Below, in pieces: positions 1 to 8,937 of a stretch of DNA of 64,000 bases. The DNA is taken from assembly GCF_000719865.1 (NCBI RefSeq), contig NZ_JOID01000025.1:62001-126000 (forward strand), read 5' to 3'. Source of the DNA: Streptomyces albus subsp. albus. Lineage in GTDB: Bacteria > Actinomycetota > Actinomycetes > Streptomycetales > Streptomycetaceae. The first letter of the stretch is position 1; each line of letters starts with the position of its first letter. Both the position numbers and the translations under genes were made by a program. Under the pieces are notes generated by a model. That model was not told the DNA's origin. It saw only the letters and a list, made by a program, of their open reading frames with translations, and ran no database searches.

Positions 1-984
1 GGCGGCCAGCCCGGCGACGGCCACCACCGCGGCGGCCCCGGCCCACCACAGCCCCGGGTCCGGGGTGTGCAGCAGCCGGGCGAGTGCCCCGCGCAGCGAC
101 TGGTTGGCGGTCTGCTCGACGAGGCCGGGACGGTCCGTGCTGAACACCACCTCGGTCCAGAAGCGCCGCGAGTCGCGCGGCAGTGCCACCGCGGCCAGCA
201 GGGCGGTCCCGAGGAACGCGGCGCACGCCGTCAGCGACTGCCGCAGCAACGGGTTCCAGAAGCCGGTACGGTCCCCGGCCCGGCCCGCCGGGCCCACGTG
301 GCCCGCCGGCGCCGAACGCCGTCCGCGCAGCCGCTGCCAGCCCTTGACGGTGCCCGCCACCGCCAGCAGGACCGCGAACAGCGCGGGCGTCAGCTTGAGC
401 CCCGCCGCGACCCCGATGCCGATACCGGCCCAGCGGTAGCCGGCGTCCCCGGGACGCCGGGAGAGGTCCCAGAGCACCAGTACCGCCAGCAGCAGATTTA
501 TCTGGCCGTAGCGCAGCGTCGTCCAGACCGGCTCGCACCAGACCGCGGCGGCGGCCAGGGCGAGCGCCACCGCCGGGCGGGGCCACCACAGCGGGCGGCC
601 CACCAGCCGCAGCGCGAGGTGGACGAGCACCACCAGCAGCGTCAGGTTCCCCGCGGTCGCCAGGGTCCGCATCTCGCCCACCCCGAGCAGGGTGAGCGGC
701 ATGAACAGGAGCGCGGCGAACGGCGGATACGTATTGGGCAGCCGCGCCTCGGTGGCCCGCATCGCGTACAGGTCCGCGCCGGCGCGCGCGGCCCAGCCCT
801 CGGCGCGGTAGACCATGAGGTCGATCATCGTGACGTCCGCCAGGCGCTGGGCGCACCAGAACACCGCGAAGGAGAGGAGGCAGAGCGTCAGGGCGGTGGA
901 CAGCGGCCGGCCCCGGATCAGTTCACGCGTCGCCGGGGAGAGGGAGGGGGCGAGGGCCTTGTCGGCCGACTCCGTGGCGCTCAC
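1..984 (-). CDS. GT87-family (DUF2029) polyprenol-phosphate mannosyltransferase, partial
   Basis: Leftward gene cut by the window edge, so the C-terminus is missing. I translated the reverse strand by hand: it is an uninterrupted reading frame of about 328 codons with several hydrophobic segments. Motifs fit the DUF2029/GT87 membrane glycosyltransferases, which use polyprenyl-phosphate sugars to build cell-envelope mannans: an early acidic loop (MIDLMVYRAEGW), TYPPFAALLF, and YGQINLLLAVLVLW followed by AGLKLTPALF. The start is taken as the GTG at 984, with GGAG about 8 bases upstream; a start further upstream is possible. Family call is from motif recognition only; the donor and acceptor cannot be told from sequence. 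Confidence 0.75.
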   Translation of the reverse strand, partial: MSATESADKALAPSLSPATRELIRGRPLSTALTLCLLSFAVFWCAQRLADVTMIDLMVYRAEGWAARAGADLYAMRATEARLPNTYPPFAALLFMPLTLLGVGEMRTLATAGNLTLLVVLVHLALRLVGRPLWWPRPAVALALAAAAVWCEPVWTTLRYGQINLLLAVLVLWDLSRRPGDAGYRWAGIGIGVAAGLKLTPALFAVLLAVAGTVKGWQRLRGRRSAPAGHVGPAGRAGDRTGFWNPLLRQSLTACAAFLGTALLAAVALPRDSRRFWTEVVFSTDRPGLVEQTANQSLRGALARLLHTPDPGLWWAGAAAVVAVAGLAA

Positions 985-1104
985 GCTGCGGGGCTCCAGT
1001 CGGGTTCGGGGACGGACCCGGCTGTACTCCGGGCGCGGGGACCGATGCTAACCACCCGGGTACCCCGGTGGCGCCGGGCGATGATCCCGGCCGCGGGCAA
1101 TGAT

Positions 1105-1133
1105 TTGGCGCTGAGCGGTGGAGTCCGTGTAAT
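1105..1133 (+). promoter_or_regulatory. Probable promoter of tRNA-Ala
   Basis: A -35-like TTGGCG (1105-1110) and a -10-like TGTAAT (1128-1133) are 17 bp apart and lie about 40 bp before the tRNA. The arrangement fits an actinomycete housekeeping sigma factor. Inference from spacing and position only. Confidence 0.4.
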
Positions 1134-1171
1134 GTTGGCGCAGCCGCCACGGGGAACCGGGGCAGAAGCAC

Positions 1172-1244
1172 GGGGCTATAGCTCAGTTGGTAGAGCGCCT
1201 GCATGGCATGCAGGAGGTCAGGAGTTCAATTCTCCTTAGCTCCA
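1172..1244 (+). tRNA. tRNA-Ala (anticodon GGC)
   Basis: Full cloverleaf: the acceptor stem GGGGCTA pairs with TAGCTCC (one G-T pair), the D-arm is GCTC-AGTTGGTA-GAGC, the anticodon stem CCTGC/GCAGG encloses the loop ATGGCAT with anticodon GGC, and a TTCAAT T-loop follows. The discriminator base is A. The 3' CCA is not encoded, as is common in Streptomyces. It reads the abundant GCC alanine codon. tRNA genes are frequent integration sites, but I see no integrase or repeated tRNA 3' end next to this one. Confidence 0.97.
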
Positions 1245-1276
1245 CAGTGAACACAGTGAGCCGCGCTTCACAGTGA

Positions 1277-1312
1277 ACAGAGCGGGCCGTCCGATCGGAC
1301 GGCCCGCTCTGT
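1277..1312. terminator. Perfect 36-bp palindrome, probable bidirectional terminator
   Basis: Two perfectly complementary 18-base arms meet at the centre (…CCGA/TCGG…). It lies between the converging tRNA-Ala and the leftward NuoF-like gene, so it can terminate both. There is no strong T-run, which is usual for Streptomyces hairpin terminators. Confidence 0.75.
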
Positions 1313-1461
1313 CGTTCCTGTCGTTCCTGTCGTCCCCCGCCACCCCCGCCGTCAGCCCTCGGCGCGCCCGGCGGGGAGCGTACGGACGCCCGACGCGCGG
1401 TGCCCCGCCCGCGTCACCGGGACGCGGACGGGGCACCGGCAGCGGCCGTGCGCGGCCCGGC

Positions 1462-3033
1462 TCAGCCGCCGCCGCGCGGCAGCGCCTTGCGGCCGCCGGA
1501 GGGCGGCAGGGAGTTGCGCGGGGCCGGCGCCTCCTCCAGCCGCAGCGCCAGCTCGGGACAGCGGCGGACGGCCCGCTGCGCCTCGCCCTGGAGGTGCAGC
1601 GGCACGGGGGTGTCGGCCAGCACCGGATAGCCGTCCGGACCCTGCCGGACCAGCTCGGGGAGCACCCCCACGCAGATCAGCTGGCCCTTGCACAGGGTCC
1701 AGTCCACCATCAGCTTCTGCCCGCTGGGGATGCCCTCCTCCTGGTAGCCGGGCGACGGGAGCGGCAGCACACCGTGCGTGGGCCGGCCGCAGCCGCCCTG
1801 GAGCGCGTGCGCCGCCAGGTCGTCGGTGAAGGCGCTCAGCGAGGAGGTGAGGAACCGTACGGAGCCGTCCGGGTGCGCGCAGGCACCGCGGCCCTTCACC
1901 GACTGGGTGACCTGCCGGAGCGCCTCCAGCGCCGTACGGCCGCCGCCCCCCAGCACCTCGGCGAGCCCGGCCGCCGCCGCGGGCAGACCGAGCTTGCAGG
2001 GGCCGCACTGGCCCGCCGTCTCGGCGGCCAGCCAGTTGGCGACCCGCAGGCACTCGCCCAGCGGGCAGGTGTCCGGGCTCAGGGGCAGCAGCGCGCCGGC
2101 GCCGAGCGCGCCGCCCGCCGCGTCCATCGAGGCCCGCGAGATGGTGGCGCCGTGCGCCGACATCCCGTCCATCCACTTGCCGTGGTAGCCGCCGGACAGT
2201 ACGCCCTGCGGCATCGGCGGGGCACCGGCCAGCTCCAGCACGTACCGCAGCGGCACCCCGCTGGGCACCTCCATGACCAGCGGCCGCGGCACGGAACCGG
2301 AGACCGTGAGCATGACGGTTCCGGGCTCGGTGCTCAGGCCGATGCTGCCGTAGCGGTCGGCGCCGAGCCGGGCGGCCACGGCGAGCTGGGCGAACGTCTC
2401 GCAGTTGGACAGCAGCGTGGGCGCGTTGGCCACGCCCGAGTCGGAGGCGCGGACCTTGCGGCCCGGCGGCAGCGACGGCCCTCCGTTCGCCGCCCGGATC
2501 ACCGCCGACGACTCACCGGAGACCATCCGCTCGGGCGTGCGGATGATCCGCGCGCGCAGCGGCTGCCCGCGGCGGTCCGAAAGCCCCCGTTCGGCCAGGG
2601 CCTGCCGCATCGACGCCTCGGTCGAGTCACGCGTGACGGCGATGACGAGAGTGCGGGCGCCCAGTGCCTCGGCCGCCAGCAGGGCCCCGTCCAGCGGCAG
2701 ATGCGGGGCCCGGTTCATGAGCAGGGTGTCCTTGCGGCAATTGGGTTCCCCCTCGCTGCCGTTGATGACGACGACGGGGCGGACCCCGCGGCGTATCGCG
2801 GACTTGGCGACCGCCCGCAGCTTCTTGCCGAAGGGGAAACCGGCACCGCCCTTCCCCTTCAGCGAGATGAGCTCGGCCAGTTCGGCCAGGCGCTCCCCGG
2901 GCATGGGCTGGAGTGGCCCGTGCACCTTCAGGTGCATGTCGAGGTCGAGGCGGTGGGTGAGGTCCAAGCCGGCGGTCAGCTGGGGGACTCCGACGACCCG
3001 GAGATCGAGTACGTCGGGCAGCTCGGCGTTTAT
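1462..3033 (-). CDS. NuoF-like flavin/iron-sulfur electron-transfer protein with C-terminal ferredoxin
   Basis: Resembles the NADH-binding subunit F of complex I: the N-terminal KGKGGAGFPFGKK is the glycine-rich FMN/NADH loop, GSEGEPNCRKD is the second flavin motif, and the cysteine set near AETAGQCGPCKLG fits the NuoF-type 4Fe-4S site. The C-terminus adds a small ferredoxin (CKGQLICVGV … CPELAL). It probably passes electrons between NAD(P)H and the membrane cytochrome encoded directly upstream. The reading frame runs upstream of the first conventional start (TTG, 2967) to an ATA at 3031-3033. That ATA follows an AGGAGG at ideal spacing and overlaps the upstream stop codon as ATAA, so I take ATA as the likely start. 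If wrong, the protein begins at 2967. Confidence 0.8.
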   Translation of the reverse strand: MNAELPDVLDLRVVGVPQLTAGLDLTHRLDLDMHLKVHGPLQPMPGERLAELAELISLKGKGGAGFPFGKKLRAVAKSAIRRGVRPVVVINGSEGEPNCRKDTLLMNRAPHLPLDGALLAAEALGARTLVIAVTRDSTEASMRQALAERGLSDRRGQPLRARIIRTPERMVSGESSAVIRAANGGPSLPPGRKVRASDSGVANAPTLLSNCETFAQLAVAARLGADRYGSIGLSTEPGTVMLTVSGSVPRPLVMEVPSGVPLRYVLELAGAPPMPQGVLSGGYHGKWMDGMSAHGATISRASMDAAGGALGAGALLPLSPDTCPLGECLRVANWLAAETAGQCGPCKLGLPAAAAGLAEVLGGGGRTALEALRQVTQSVKGRGACAHPDGSVRFLTSSLSAFTDDLAAHALQGGCGRPTHGVLPLPSPGYQEEGIPSGQKLMVDWTLCKGQLICVGVLPELVRQGPDGYPVLADTPVPLHLQGEAQRAVRRCPELALRLEEAPAPRNSLPPSGGRKALPRGGG

Positions 3034-4487
3034 GGTCGGCCTCCTGCGGTTTCTTGCCAGGGTTCACCGGGCGGGGGCGGATACGAGAATCCGGTCGAGG
3101 TGTCGGTCAGCGGGTCGGGCTGGGGCGCGGGCCTGAGGTTCTCGGCCGGTGCGGGCGGCGGCGGGGACGGCGTCGGCCAGCGCTCGGATGATGCCAGATG
3201 CGTCACGCCGGGGAACGGCTCGGTCAGCGGATCGCGCAGCGGGTCCGGGCCGCGGCCGGCCAGGGGGTCTCCCGCCTGCCGGGGGAAGGCCTCCGCGGAC
3301 GGGTCCCCCTGGCCCGTCACCGAGCCCGTCACCGAACCGGTCAGCGGCTGGCCCGCCGGGCCGCCCGGCCCGCCCCAGCCGCCGCCGTAACCGTCCGGTC
3401 CGCCGTATCCCGCCGCCCCGCCGTATCCGCCCGTACCGCCGCCGGAGTCCGGGTAGGCCGGCATCTGCCGGGTGGGAGCCTCCGCGAAGCCCTGGCTGCC
3501 CGCCGCGGGCGCCATCAGAGGGTCTCCCCGTCCGCCGGACGTCTGGTCGGACGCCATCGCGCGGTACCCCGCCGACAGGCCGGAGCCCAGGCCACTGCCG
3601 ATCGGCACCGCGCGGGTCGAGTCGAGTGGCGGCCGCATCTCGTCGCGGCCCCCGGCCGAGGCGGGCGCGGACGCCGCCGCACCGCGGGGCCGGGCCCCCG
3701 CGCCCGGCAAGGGGGAGACCGAGGTGTCGCGGCGGGCGCCCTCCCCGTCCGCCGCGGGGGAGCGGCGTCCGGTGTCGGCGTCCGGCTGCATCACCGACAG
3801 CACCAGCCGGGCGATCCGCCGCCGCTGCGGCTGGGGCAGCAGCCGCGCGGCCACCGCCAGGCCCACGGCCAGCAGGGATATCCCGTACATGGCGGTCACC
3901 CAGCCGGCCGCCGGGCGGCCTGCGTAGAGGCCGTGCAGCACGGCGAAGCACCACGACGGATAGGCCACGGCGTGGATGGCGCGCCAGCGGCCCGCGACCT
4001 CTCGGTTGGGCACGAAGGTGCTGCGCAGCGCGCCGGTGGAACCCGCGATCACCATGAGATAAGCGGCCATCGAACCCATGCCGATCAGCCCGCCCGCGCC
4101 GGTGATGCCCAGGCTGAAGGGGATGAGGGCGGCGATCAGGGGAGCGTGGTCCAGCGAGACCTTGACCGCGACGTGCACCACCAGGAAGCCGAGCGAGGCG
4201 ACGGCGACGGCGCGGTGGACCCCCTGCGCCAGCAGCCGGTCCCGCGGGTTCAGCAGCAGCCGGTGGGCCGCGATCAGACCCCAGACCACGGACGCGGTGA
4301 GCGTGAGGAGCGAGAGGACGCCGGCGCCGAAGTCCAGGAAGGCGCGGAAACGGTCGCCCGTGGCCAGGGCCAGGACGAGCGGGACAACGAGCAGGAGCGC
4401 GACCGACGCGGCGAAGACCTTGGTCTGCGACGCGGCCGGTTTGGGGAGGGAGGGCATGTTCCGTGGAACCTTGCGATGAGGTTTCAT
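3030..4487 (-). CDS. Cytochrome b/ferric-reductase-like membrane protein with Pro/Gly-rich tail
   Basis: About 485 residues. The N-terminal half has some six hydrophobic helices with histidines placed as in b-type cytochromes or ferric reductase-like domains: HRLLLNP, GVHRAV, VVHVAVKVSLDH, IHAVAYPS, LHGLYAG. The C-terminal half is low-complexity, including GYGG repeats, and is probably cytoplasmic and disordered. The start is ATG 4487, with AGGAG upstream; the open frame extends further but reads through the promoter region. It overlaps the NuoF-like gene (4-base stop/start overlap), so the pair probably forms one membrane redox unit. Substrate is unknown. Confidence 0.7.
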   Translation of the reverse strand: MKPHRKVPRNMPSLPKPAASQTKVFAASVALLLVVPLVLALATGDRFRAFLDFGAGVLSLLTLTASVVWGLIAAHRLLLNPRDRLLAQGVHRAVAVASLGFLVVHVAVKVSLDHAPLIAALIPFSLGITGAGGLIGMGSMAAYLMVIAGSTGALRSTFVPNREVAGRWRAIHAVAYPSWCFAVLHGLYAGRPAAGWVTAMYGISLLAVGLAVAARLLPQPQRRRIARLVLSVMQPDADTGRRSPAADGEGARRDTSVSPLPGAGARPRGAAASAPASAGGRDEMRPPLDSTRAVPIGSGLGSGLSAGYRAMASDQTSGGRGDPLMAPAAGSQGFAEAPTRQMPAYPDSGGGTGGYGGAAGYGGPDGYGGGWGGPGGPAGQPLTGSVTGSVTGQGDPSAEAFPRQAGDPLAGRGPDPLRDPLTEPFPGVTHLASSERWPTPSPPPPAPAENLRPAPQPDPLTDTSTGFSYPPPPGEPWQETAGGRP

Positions 4488-4650
4488 GCGAGGCGACTCC
4501 TGTGACGCGAGGAAGGGGTCCCGGCTCCGCATGCTGAGTGGCCTGTCGGGCAACGTCCGGGCGTATGGATATTTGCTCGAACGACCAATACGGACCGGGA
4601 GCGCCCGGTGTTCAATCGGCGGCTCGGTGCGTCGGCCGGGACCGCTGCGG

Positions 4651-4663
4651 TACCCTGACACGC
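4651..4663 (+). promoter_or_regulatory. Probable -10 element for a leaderless leuS leader transcript
   Basis: TACCCT (4651-4656) lies 7 bases before the ATG of the leader peptide at 4664. This spacing would start the transcript at or next to that ATG, giving a leaderless message. The -35 region is not clear. Inference. Confidence 0.4.
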
Positions 4664-4702
4664 ATGCGTGCCGTACGCCTTCTGCTTAGCGAGCCGCGCT
4701 GA
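4664..4702 (+). CDS. Leucine-rich leader peptide of leuS
   Basis: Twelve-residue frame [12 protein letters not shown] ending in TGA, 127 bases before leuS. Three consecutive leucine codons (CTT CTG CTT) include two CTT codons, which are rare in such GC-rich genomes and would slow ribosomes when charged tRNA-Leu is scarce. Hairpins and an intrinsic terminator follow immediately. Together they look like a ribosome-mediated attenuator that raises leuS expression during leucine or Leu-tRNA shortage. Leader-peptide attenuation of amino-acid genes is established in actinobacteria; its role here is inferred. Confidence 0.7.
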   Translation: MRAVRLLLSEPR

Positions 4703-4712
4703 TCAGTCCCGG

Positions 4713-4731
4713 CCGGTGGAAGAACCACCGG
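4713..4731 (+). promoter_or_regulatory. Hairpin in leuS attenuator (candidate pause or antiterminator arm)
   Basis: CCGGTGG-AAGAA-CCACCGG forms a perfect 7-bp stem ten bases after the leader-peptide stop codon. It sits before the terminator hairpin, where an alternative structure would be expected. I did not fold the RNA, so its exact role is open. Confidence 0.5.
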
Positions 4732-4750
4732 GCCGGAATCGGCGCGGCGT

Positions 4751-4773
4751 CCCCTCCTGTGCGAGGGGTTTTT
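4751..4773 (+). terminator. Intrinsic terminator (attenuator) upstream of leuS
   Basis: CCCCTC-CTGTGC-GAGGGG followed by TTTTT is a classical rho-independent terminator, unusual in Streptomyces for having a true U-tract. It lies between the leader peptide and the leuS start, so it can only act as a conditional attenuator of leuS. Confidence 0.8.
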
Positions 4774-4829
4774 CCATTTCCGGGACATGCCTCGCAGAGG
4801 GCAGAGACGATCGATGGAGCTTTGAGACG

Positions 4830-7736
4830 ATGAGCGACACCCATTCCGCCCCCGGGCCGGCCGCGGCGCCCTTCCGGTACGAGGCGGCCCTGGCAGCCGA
4901 CATCGAGGCACGCTGGCAGGACTTCTGGGACGCCGAGGGCGTCTACGAGGCACCCAACCCCACCGGCGACCTGGCCGCCGACGGCGGCGCCGGTACGGCG
5001 GACCGGCCGAAGAAATACATCATGGACATGTTCCCGTACCCCTCGGGCGCGGGACTCCACGTGGGCCATCCGCTGGGCTACATCGCCACCGACGTCTACG
5101 CCCGCTTCAGCCGGATGACCGGTCACAACGTCCTGCACACCCTGGGCTTCGACGCCTTCGGCCTGCCCGCCGAGCAGTACGCCGTGCAGACCGGCACGCA
5201 CCCGCGGACCAGCACCGAGGCGAACATCGGGAACATGCAGGCCCAGCTGCGCCGGCTGGGCCTGGGCCACGACAAGCGCCGGTCGTTCGCCACGATCGAC
5301 CCGGACTACTACAAGTGGACCCAGTGGATCTTCCTGCAGATCTTCAACTCCTGGTATGACGAGGCGGCGGACAAGGCACGGCCCATCGCCACCCTGATCG
5401 AGCAGTTCGAGAGCGGGGAGCGCGAGACCCCGGCCGGATGGCGCCCCTGGAGCGAGCTGGACGCGGCCGGACGGGCCGGTCTGCTGGGCGAGTACCGGCT
5501 GGCCTACGCCTCCGACGCGCCGGTCAACTGGTGCCCCGGCCTGGGCACCGTGCTGGCCAACGAGGAGGTCACCGCCGAGGGCCGCTCCGAGCGCGGCAAC
5601 TTCCCCGTCTTCAAGGCCAAGCTGCGCCAGTGGAACATGCGCATCACCGCCTACGCCGACCGGCTGCTGAACGACCTGGACGCGCTGGACTGGCCCGAGG
5701 CCATCAAGCTGCAGCAGCGCAACTGGATCGGCCGCAGTGAGGGCGCCCGCGTCGGCTTCCCGGTGCGCACGGCCGCCGGAGCCGAGCGCGCGGTCACCGT
5801 CTTCACCACCCGCCAGGACACCCTGTTCGGCGCCACGTACATGGTGCTGGCCCCGGAGCACGAGCTGGTCTCGGGCGAGGACTCGATCGTTCCGGCCGCC
5901 TGGCCCGAGGACACCCACGCCGTCTGGACCGGCGGGCACGCGACCCCATCCGAGGCCGTCGCCGCGTACCGCAAGCAGGCCGCGTCGAAGTCCGACGTCG
6001 AGCGGCAGGCCGACGCCAAGGAGAAGACCGGCGTCTTCACCGGCGCTTACGCCGTCAACCCGGTCAGCGGCGAGCGCGTTCCCGTCTTCATCGCCGACTA
6101 CGTGCTGATGGGGTACGGCACCGGCGCCATCATGGCCGTACCGGCGCACGACAGCCGTGACTTCGCGTTCGCGCGCGCTTTCGAGCTGCCGATGCGCTGC
6201 GTCGTCGAACCGTCCGACGGCCGCGGCACCGACCCGGCCGGCTGGGACGACGCCTTCGCCTCGTACGACGCGCGGATCGTCAACTCGGCGGGCGACGGCC
6301 TGTCGCTGGACGGGCTGACCGTCACCGAGGCCAAGGCACGGATCACCGACTGGCTGACCGAGCGCGGCATTGGCGAGGGCACCGTCAACTTCCGCCTGCG
6401 CGACTGGCTGTTCAGCCGCCAGCGCTACTGGGGTGAGCCCTTCCCCATCGTCTACGACGAGGACGGCGTCGCCCACCCGCTGCCCGAGTCGATGCTGCCG
6501 CTGGAACTGCCGGAGGTCGACGACTACTCCCCGCGCACCTTCGACCCGGACGACCCCGACACCTCCCCGGAGACCCCGCTCTCCCGGAACGAGGAATGGG
6601 TGAACGTGCGTCTGGACCTGGGTGACGGGCGCGGCCCGCGGATGTACCGCCGCGAGACCAACACCATGCCCAACTGGGCCGGTTCCTGCTGGTACGAGCT
6701 GCGCTACCTGGACCCGCACAACAGCGAGAAACTGGTCGATCCCGGGATCGAGCGCTATTGGATGGGCCCGCGCGAGGGGCAGCCGCACGGCGGTGTCGAC
6801 CTGTACGTCGGCGGCGCGGAGCACGCCGTGCTGCATCTGCTGTACGCCCGTTTCTGGTCCAAGGTGCTGTACGACCTGGGGCACGTGTCCTCCGCCGAGC
6901 CGTTCCACAAGCTGTACAACCAGGGCATGATCCAGGCCTACGTCTACCGGGACAGCCGCGGCATCGCCGTCCCGGCCGCCGAGGTCGAGGAACGCGACGG
7001 TGCCTTCTGGTACGAGGGCGAGAAGGTCACCCGGCTGCTGGGCAAGATGGGCAAGTCGCTGAAGAACGCCGTCACGCCCGACGAGATCTGCGCCGAGTAC
7101 GGTGCGGACACGCTGCGCCTGTACGAGATGGCAATGGGCCCGCTGGACGTCTCCCGGCCCTGGGACACCCGCGCGGTCGTCGGCCAGTACCGGCTGCTGC
7201 AGCGGCTGTGGCGCAACGTCGTCGACGAGAACACCGGCGAGGTGACCGTCACCGACGCCGAACCCGGCGAGGCCGCCCTGCGGGCCCTGCACAAGGCGAT
7301 CGACGGCGTCACCCAGGACATGGCCGCGCTGCGCTTCAACACGGCCATCGCCAAGGTCACCGAGCTGAACAACCATCTGACCAAGGCGGGCGGCCCGGTG
7401 CCCCGGACGGTGGCCGAGCGGCTGGTGCTGCTGGTCGCGCCGCTGGCTCCGCACATCGCCGAGGAGCTGTGGCACCGGCTGGGCCACACGACCTCGGTGG
7501 TCCACGAGCCCTTCCCGGTCGCCGACCCGGCCTATGTCCAGGACGAGACCGTCACCTGCGTGGTGCAGGTCAAGGGCAAGGTGAAGGCGCGGCTGGAGGT
7601 GGCGCCTTCCATCACCGAGGGCGAACTGGAGGCGCTGGCCCTGGCGCAGGAACCGGTGCGTGCCGCGCTGGGCGGTGCGGACATCCGCAAGGTGATCGTG
7701 CGAGCGCCGAAGCTGGTCAACATCGTCCCGGCGTGA
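4830..7736 (+). CDS. leuS: Leucyl-tRNA synthetase
   Basis: 968-residue class I aminoacyl-tRNA synthetase that charges tRNA-Leu with leucine in the cytoplasm. The HIGH signature appears as [15 protein letters not shown] near the N-terminus. The CP1 editing domain follows ([19 protein letters not shown] and [17 protein letters not shown]), then the catalytic core and the KMSKS loop as KMGKSLKN, then the anticodon-binding region. Length fits bacterial LeuRS with the extra residues common in actinomycetes. ATG 4830 (MSDTHSAPG) is chosen because the longer frame runs back through the attenuator. Expression is probably controlled by the upstream leader peptide and terminator. Confidence 0.97.
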   Translation: MSDTHSAPGPAAAPFRYEAALAADIEARWQDFWDAEGVYEAPNPTGDLAADGGAGTADRPKKYIMDMFPYPSGAGLHVGHPLGYIATDVYARFSRMTGHNVLHTLGFDAFGLPAEQYAVQTGTHPRTSTEANIGNMQAQLRRLGLGHDKRRSFATIDPDYYKWTQWIFLQIFNSWYDEAADKARPIATLIEQFESGERETPAGWRPWSELDAAGRAGLLGEYRLAYASDAPVNWCPGLGTVLANEEVTAEGRSERGNFPVFKAKLRQWNMRITAYADRLLNDLDALDWPEAIKLQQRNWIGRSEGARVGFPVRTAAGAERAVTVFTTRQDTLFGATYMVLAPEHELVSGEDSIVPAAWPEDTHAVWTGGHATPSEAVAAYRKQAASKSDVERQADAKEKTGVFTGAYAVNPVSGERVPVFIADYVLMGYGTGAIMAVPAHDSRDFAFARAFELPMRCVVEPSDGRGTDPAGWDDAFASYDARIVNSAGDGLSLDGLTVTEAKARITDWLTERGIGEGTVNFRLRDWLFSRQRYWGEPFPIVYDEDGVAHPLPESMLPLELPEVDDYSPRTFDPDDPDTSPETPLSRNEEWVNVRLDLGDGRGPRMYRRETNTMPNWAGSCWYELRYLDPHNSEKLVDPGIERYWMGPREGQPHGGVDLYVGGAEHAVLHLLYARFWSKVLYDLGHVSSAEPFHKLYNQGMIQAYVYRDSRGIAVPAAEVEERDGAFWYEGEKVTRLLGKMGKSLKNAVTPDEICAEYGADTLRLYEMAMGPLDVSRPWDTRAVVGQYRLLQRLWRNVVDENTGEVTVTDAEPGEAALRALHKAIDGVTQDMAALRFNTAIAKVTELNNHLTKAGGPVPRTVAERLVLLVAPLAPHIAEELWHRLGHTTSVVHEPFPVADPAYVQDETVTCVVQVKGKVKARLEVAPSITEGELEALALAQEPVRAALGGADIRKVIVRAPKLVNIVPA

Positions 7737-7770
7737 CCCCGGCCCGTAGGGGTTTCTCAGGGTTTTTCCC

Positions 7771-7809
7771 GGGCGGGCCGGGGGTTCGGACGGAACCCCC
7801 GGCCCGCCC
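7771..7809 (+). terminator. Strong hairpin terminator after leuS
   Basis: Perfect 17-bp stem (GGGCGGGCCGGGGGTTC and its complement) with a 5-base loop, 34 bases after the leuS stop codon. No U-tract follows, as usual in this group. Confidence 0.8.
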
Positions 7810-7908
7810 CGGGCGTTTACCGTGGAGGGGTGGGGCGCGCGGTGCCCCACTGCGCGGCCACCGGTCCGGACGCCGCGCACCGGTGCACGAAGACTGCAGG
7901 GAGCGTTC

Positions 7909-8691
7909 ATGGAAGCCGCGATTCTGGTGGTGGTCCTCTTCTTCGTGCTCTTCGTCGCAGCCGGGGTCTACGCGACGGCCAAGGCCGTGGGTGCCGCCAA
8001 GCGCGGTGTCGACCGCACGGTCGCCCAGGCCCGCCGAACGGTCGAGGACACCACGCTCAAAGCCCGGCAGCTGGCCCTGCCCGGGGCGGCGGGCGAGGTG
8101 GCCCAACTGCGGCTCTCCCTCCGCACCTCCCTGCGGGCCACCCAGGAGACCCTGCGGGCGGCCGCGCCGGACGACGCGTCGCTCGGCGAGGCGCTGAGCC
8201 TGTTCGACCGGCTCAGCACGCACGGCCGGGAACTGGACGCCGAGCTGAAGCGGCTGGAGAGCGAGCCCGACAAGAGCCGGGTGACCGCACGCCTTCCCGA
8301 ACTGCGGGAACGCACCGAGCGAATCGTGCACTCGGCCGACTCCCTGCGCTGGGCCGCACAGGACCGCGCCCACCGGTTCGCCGACGACGACCTGGGCGAC
8401 CTGACCGGCCAGATCCAGATGGAGGCGGGCGCGCTGCGGCACTGGACGCCGACCGGGACGGCGGCTGGTACACCGGCCGGCGGCGACGCCGGCCCGGCGG
8501 AGGCCGCGGACGCCGCAGGGCCGGACCCGGCCCGCGCGAAGCCCGCAGGACCGGACGCCTCACGGCCGGACGCCGGGGAGGCCGGAGCGCAGGAGGCCCC
8601 GCGCACACCGCCTGCCCTCACGGCCCGCGAGCCCCGGCTGCGCACCGGCTTCCCCTGGGAGAAGACCCGGCGCCCCGAGAGCACCACATGA
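7909..8691 (+). CDS. Membrane-anchored coiled-coil protein, function unknown
   Basis: 260 residues. One N-terminal transmembrane helix (AAILVVVLFFVLFVAAGVYA) is followed by a long charged helical region rich in Arg, Glu, Leu and Ala, then an Ala/Pro-rich disordered tail. ATG 7909 has AGGGAG 7 bases upstream. I recognise it only as the conserved hypothetical usually found between leuS and the DegV gene in Streptomyces; no catalytic motif is visible. Confidence 0.75.
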   Translation: MEAAILVVVLFFVLFVAAGVYATAKAVGAAKRGVDRTVAQARRTVEDTTLKARQLALPGAAGEVAQLRLSLRTSLRATQETLRAAAPDDASLGEALSLFDRLSTHGRELDAELKRLESEPDKSRVTARLPELRERTERIVHSADSLRWAAQDRAHRFADDDLGDLTGQIQMEAGALRHWTPTGTAAGTPAGGDAGPAEAADAAGPDPARAKPAGPDASRPDAGEAGAQEAPRTPPALTAREPRLRTGFPWEKTRRPESTT

Positions 8692-8937
8692 GTCGTCCGC
8701 GCGGCGGTGCGTTTCCCGCAGTTGCGGTCGCAGTCGCAGTCGCAGCCGCGGCTGTCCGGCGGGTGACGGCCGTGGGGCCGTGGGCCGAACCGGCGTCGCC
8801 GGACCGGTGCGTGCCGGTCCCGCGCATCCCGGCGCCCGGCCTGCCGGCGCGGTGTCCGTCTGTTCCGGCCGGGACCGGCGGCCCACAGGCCTCCCCCGCG
8901 CTGTCCGCGCCTGTCATCCCCGGATAACCTCCCCTTC

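Noticed and set aside
67..1239. Forward frames of up to 390 codons at the left edge
   Set aside because: Gln/Arg-rich shadow composition; the reverse strand gives a clear GT87 membrane protein, and the forward frame runs through the tRNA.
1172..1312. tRNA-Ala as the island attachment site
   Set aside because: No integrase beside it and no repeated tRNA 3' end; conserved genes continue for 12 kb to the real break in comEC.
4681..4830. T-box riboswitch upstream of leuS
   Set aside because: No T-box core sequence or specifier stem is visible; the Leu-codon leader peptide plus terminator explains the region better.
4686..7910. 1074-codon leftward open frame opposite leuS
   Set aside because: Shadow of leuS: no recognisable domains, and its codon pattern is the mirror of the leuS third-position GC bias.
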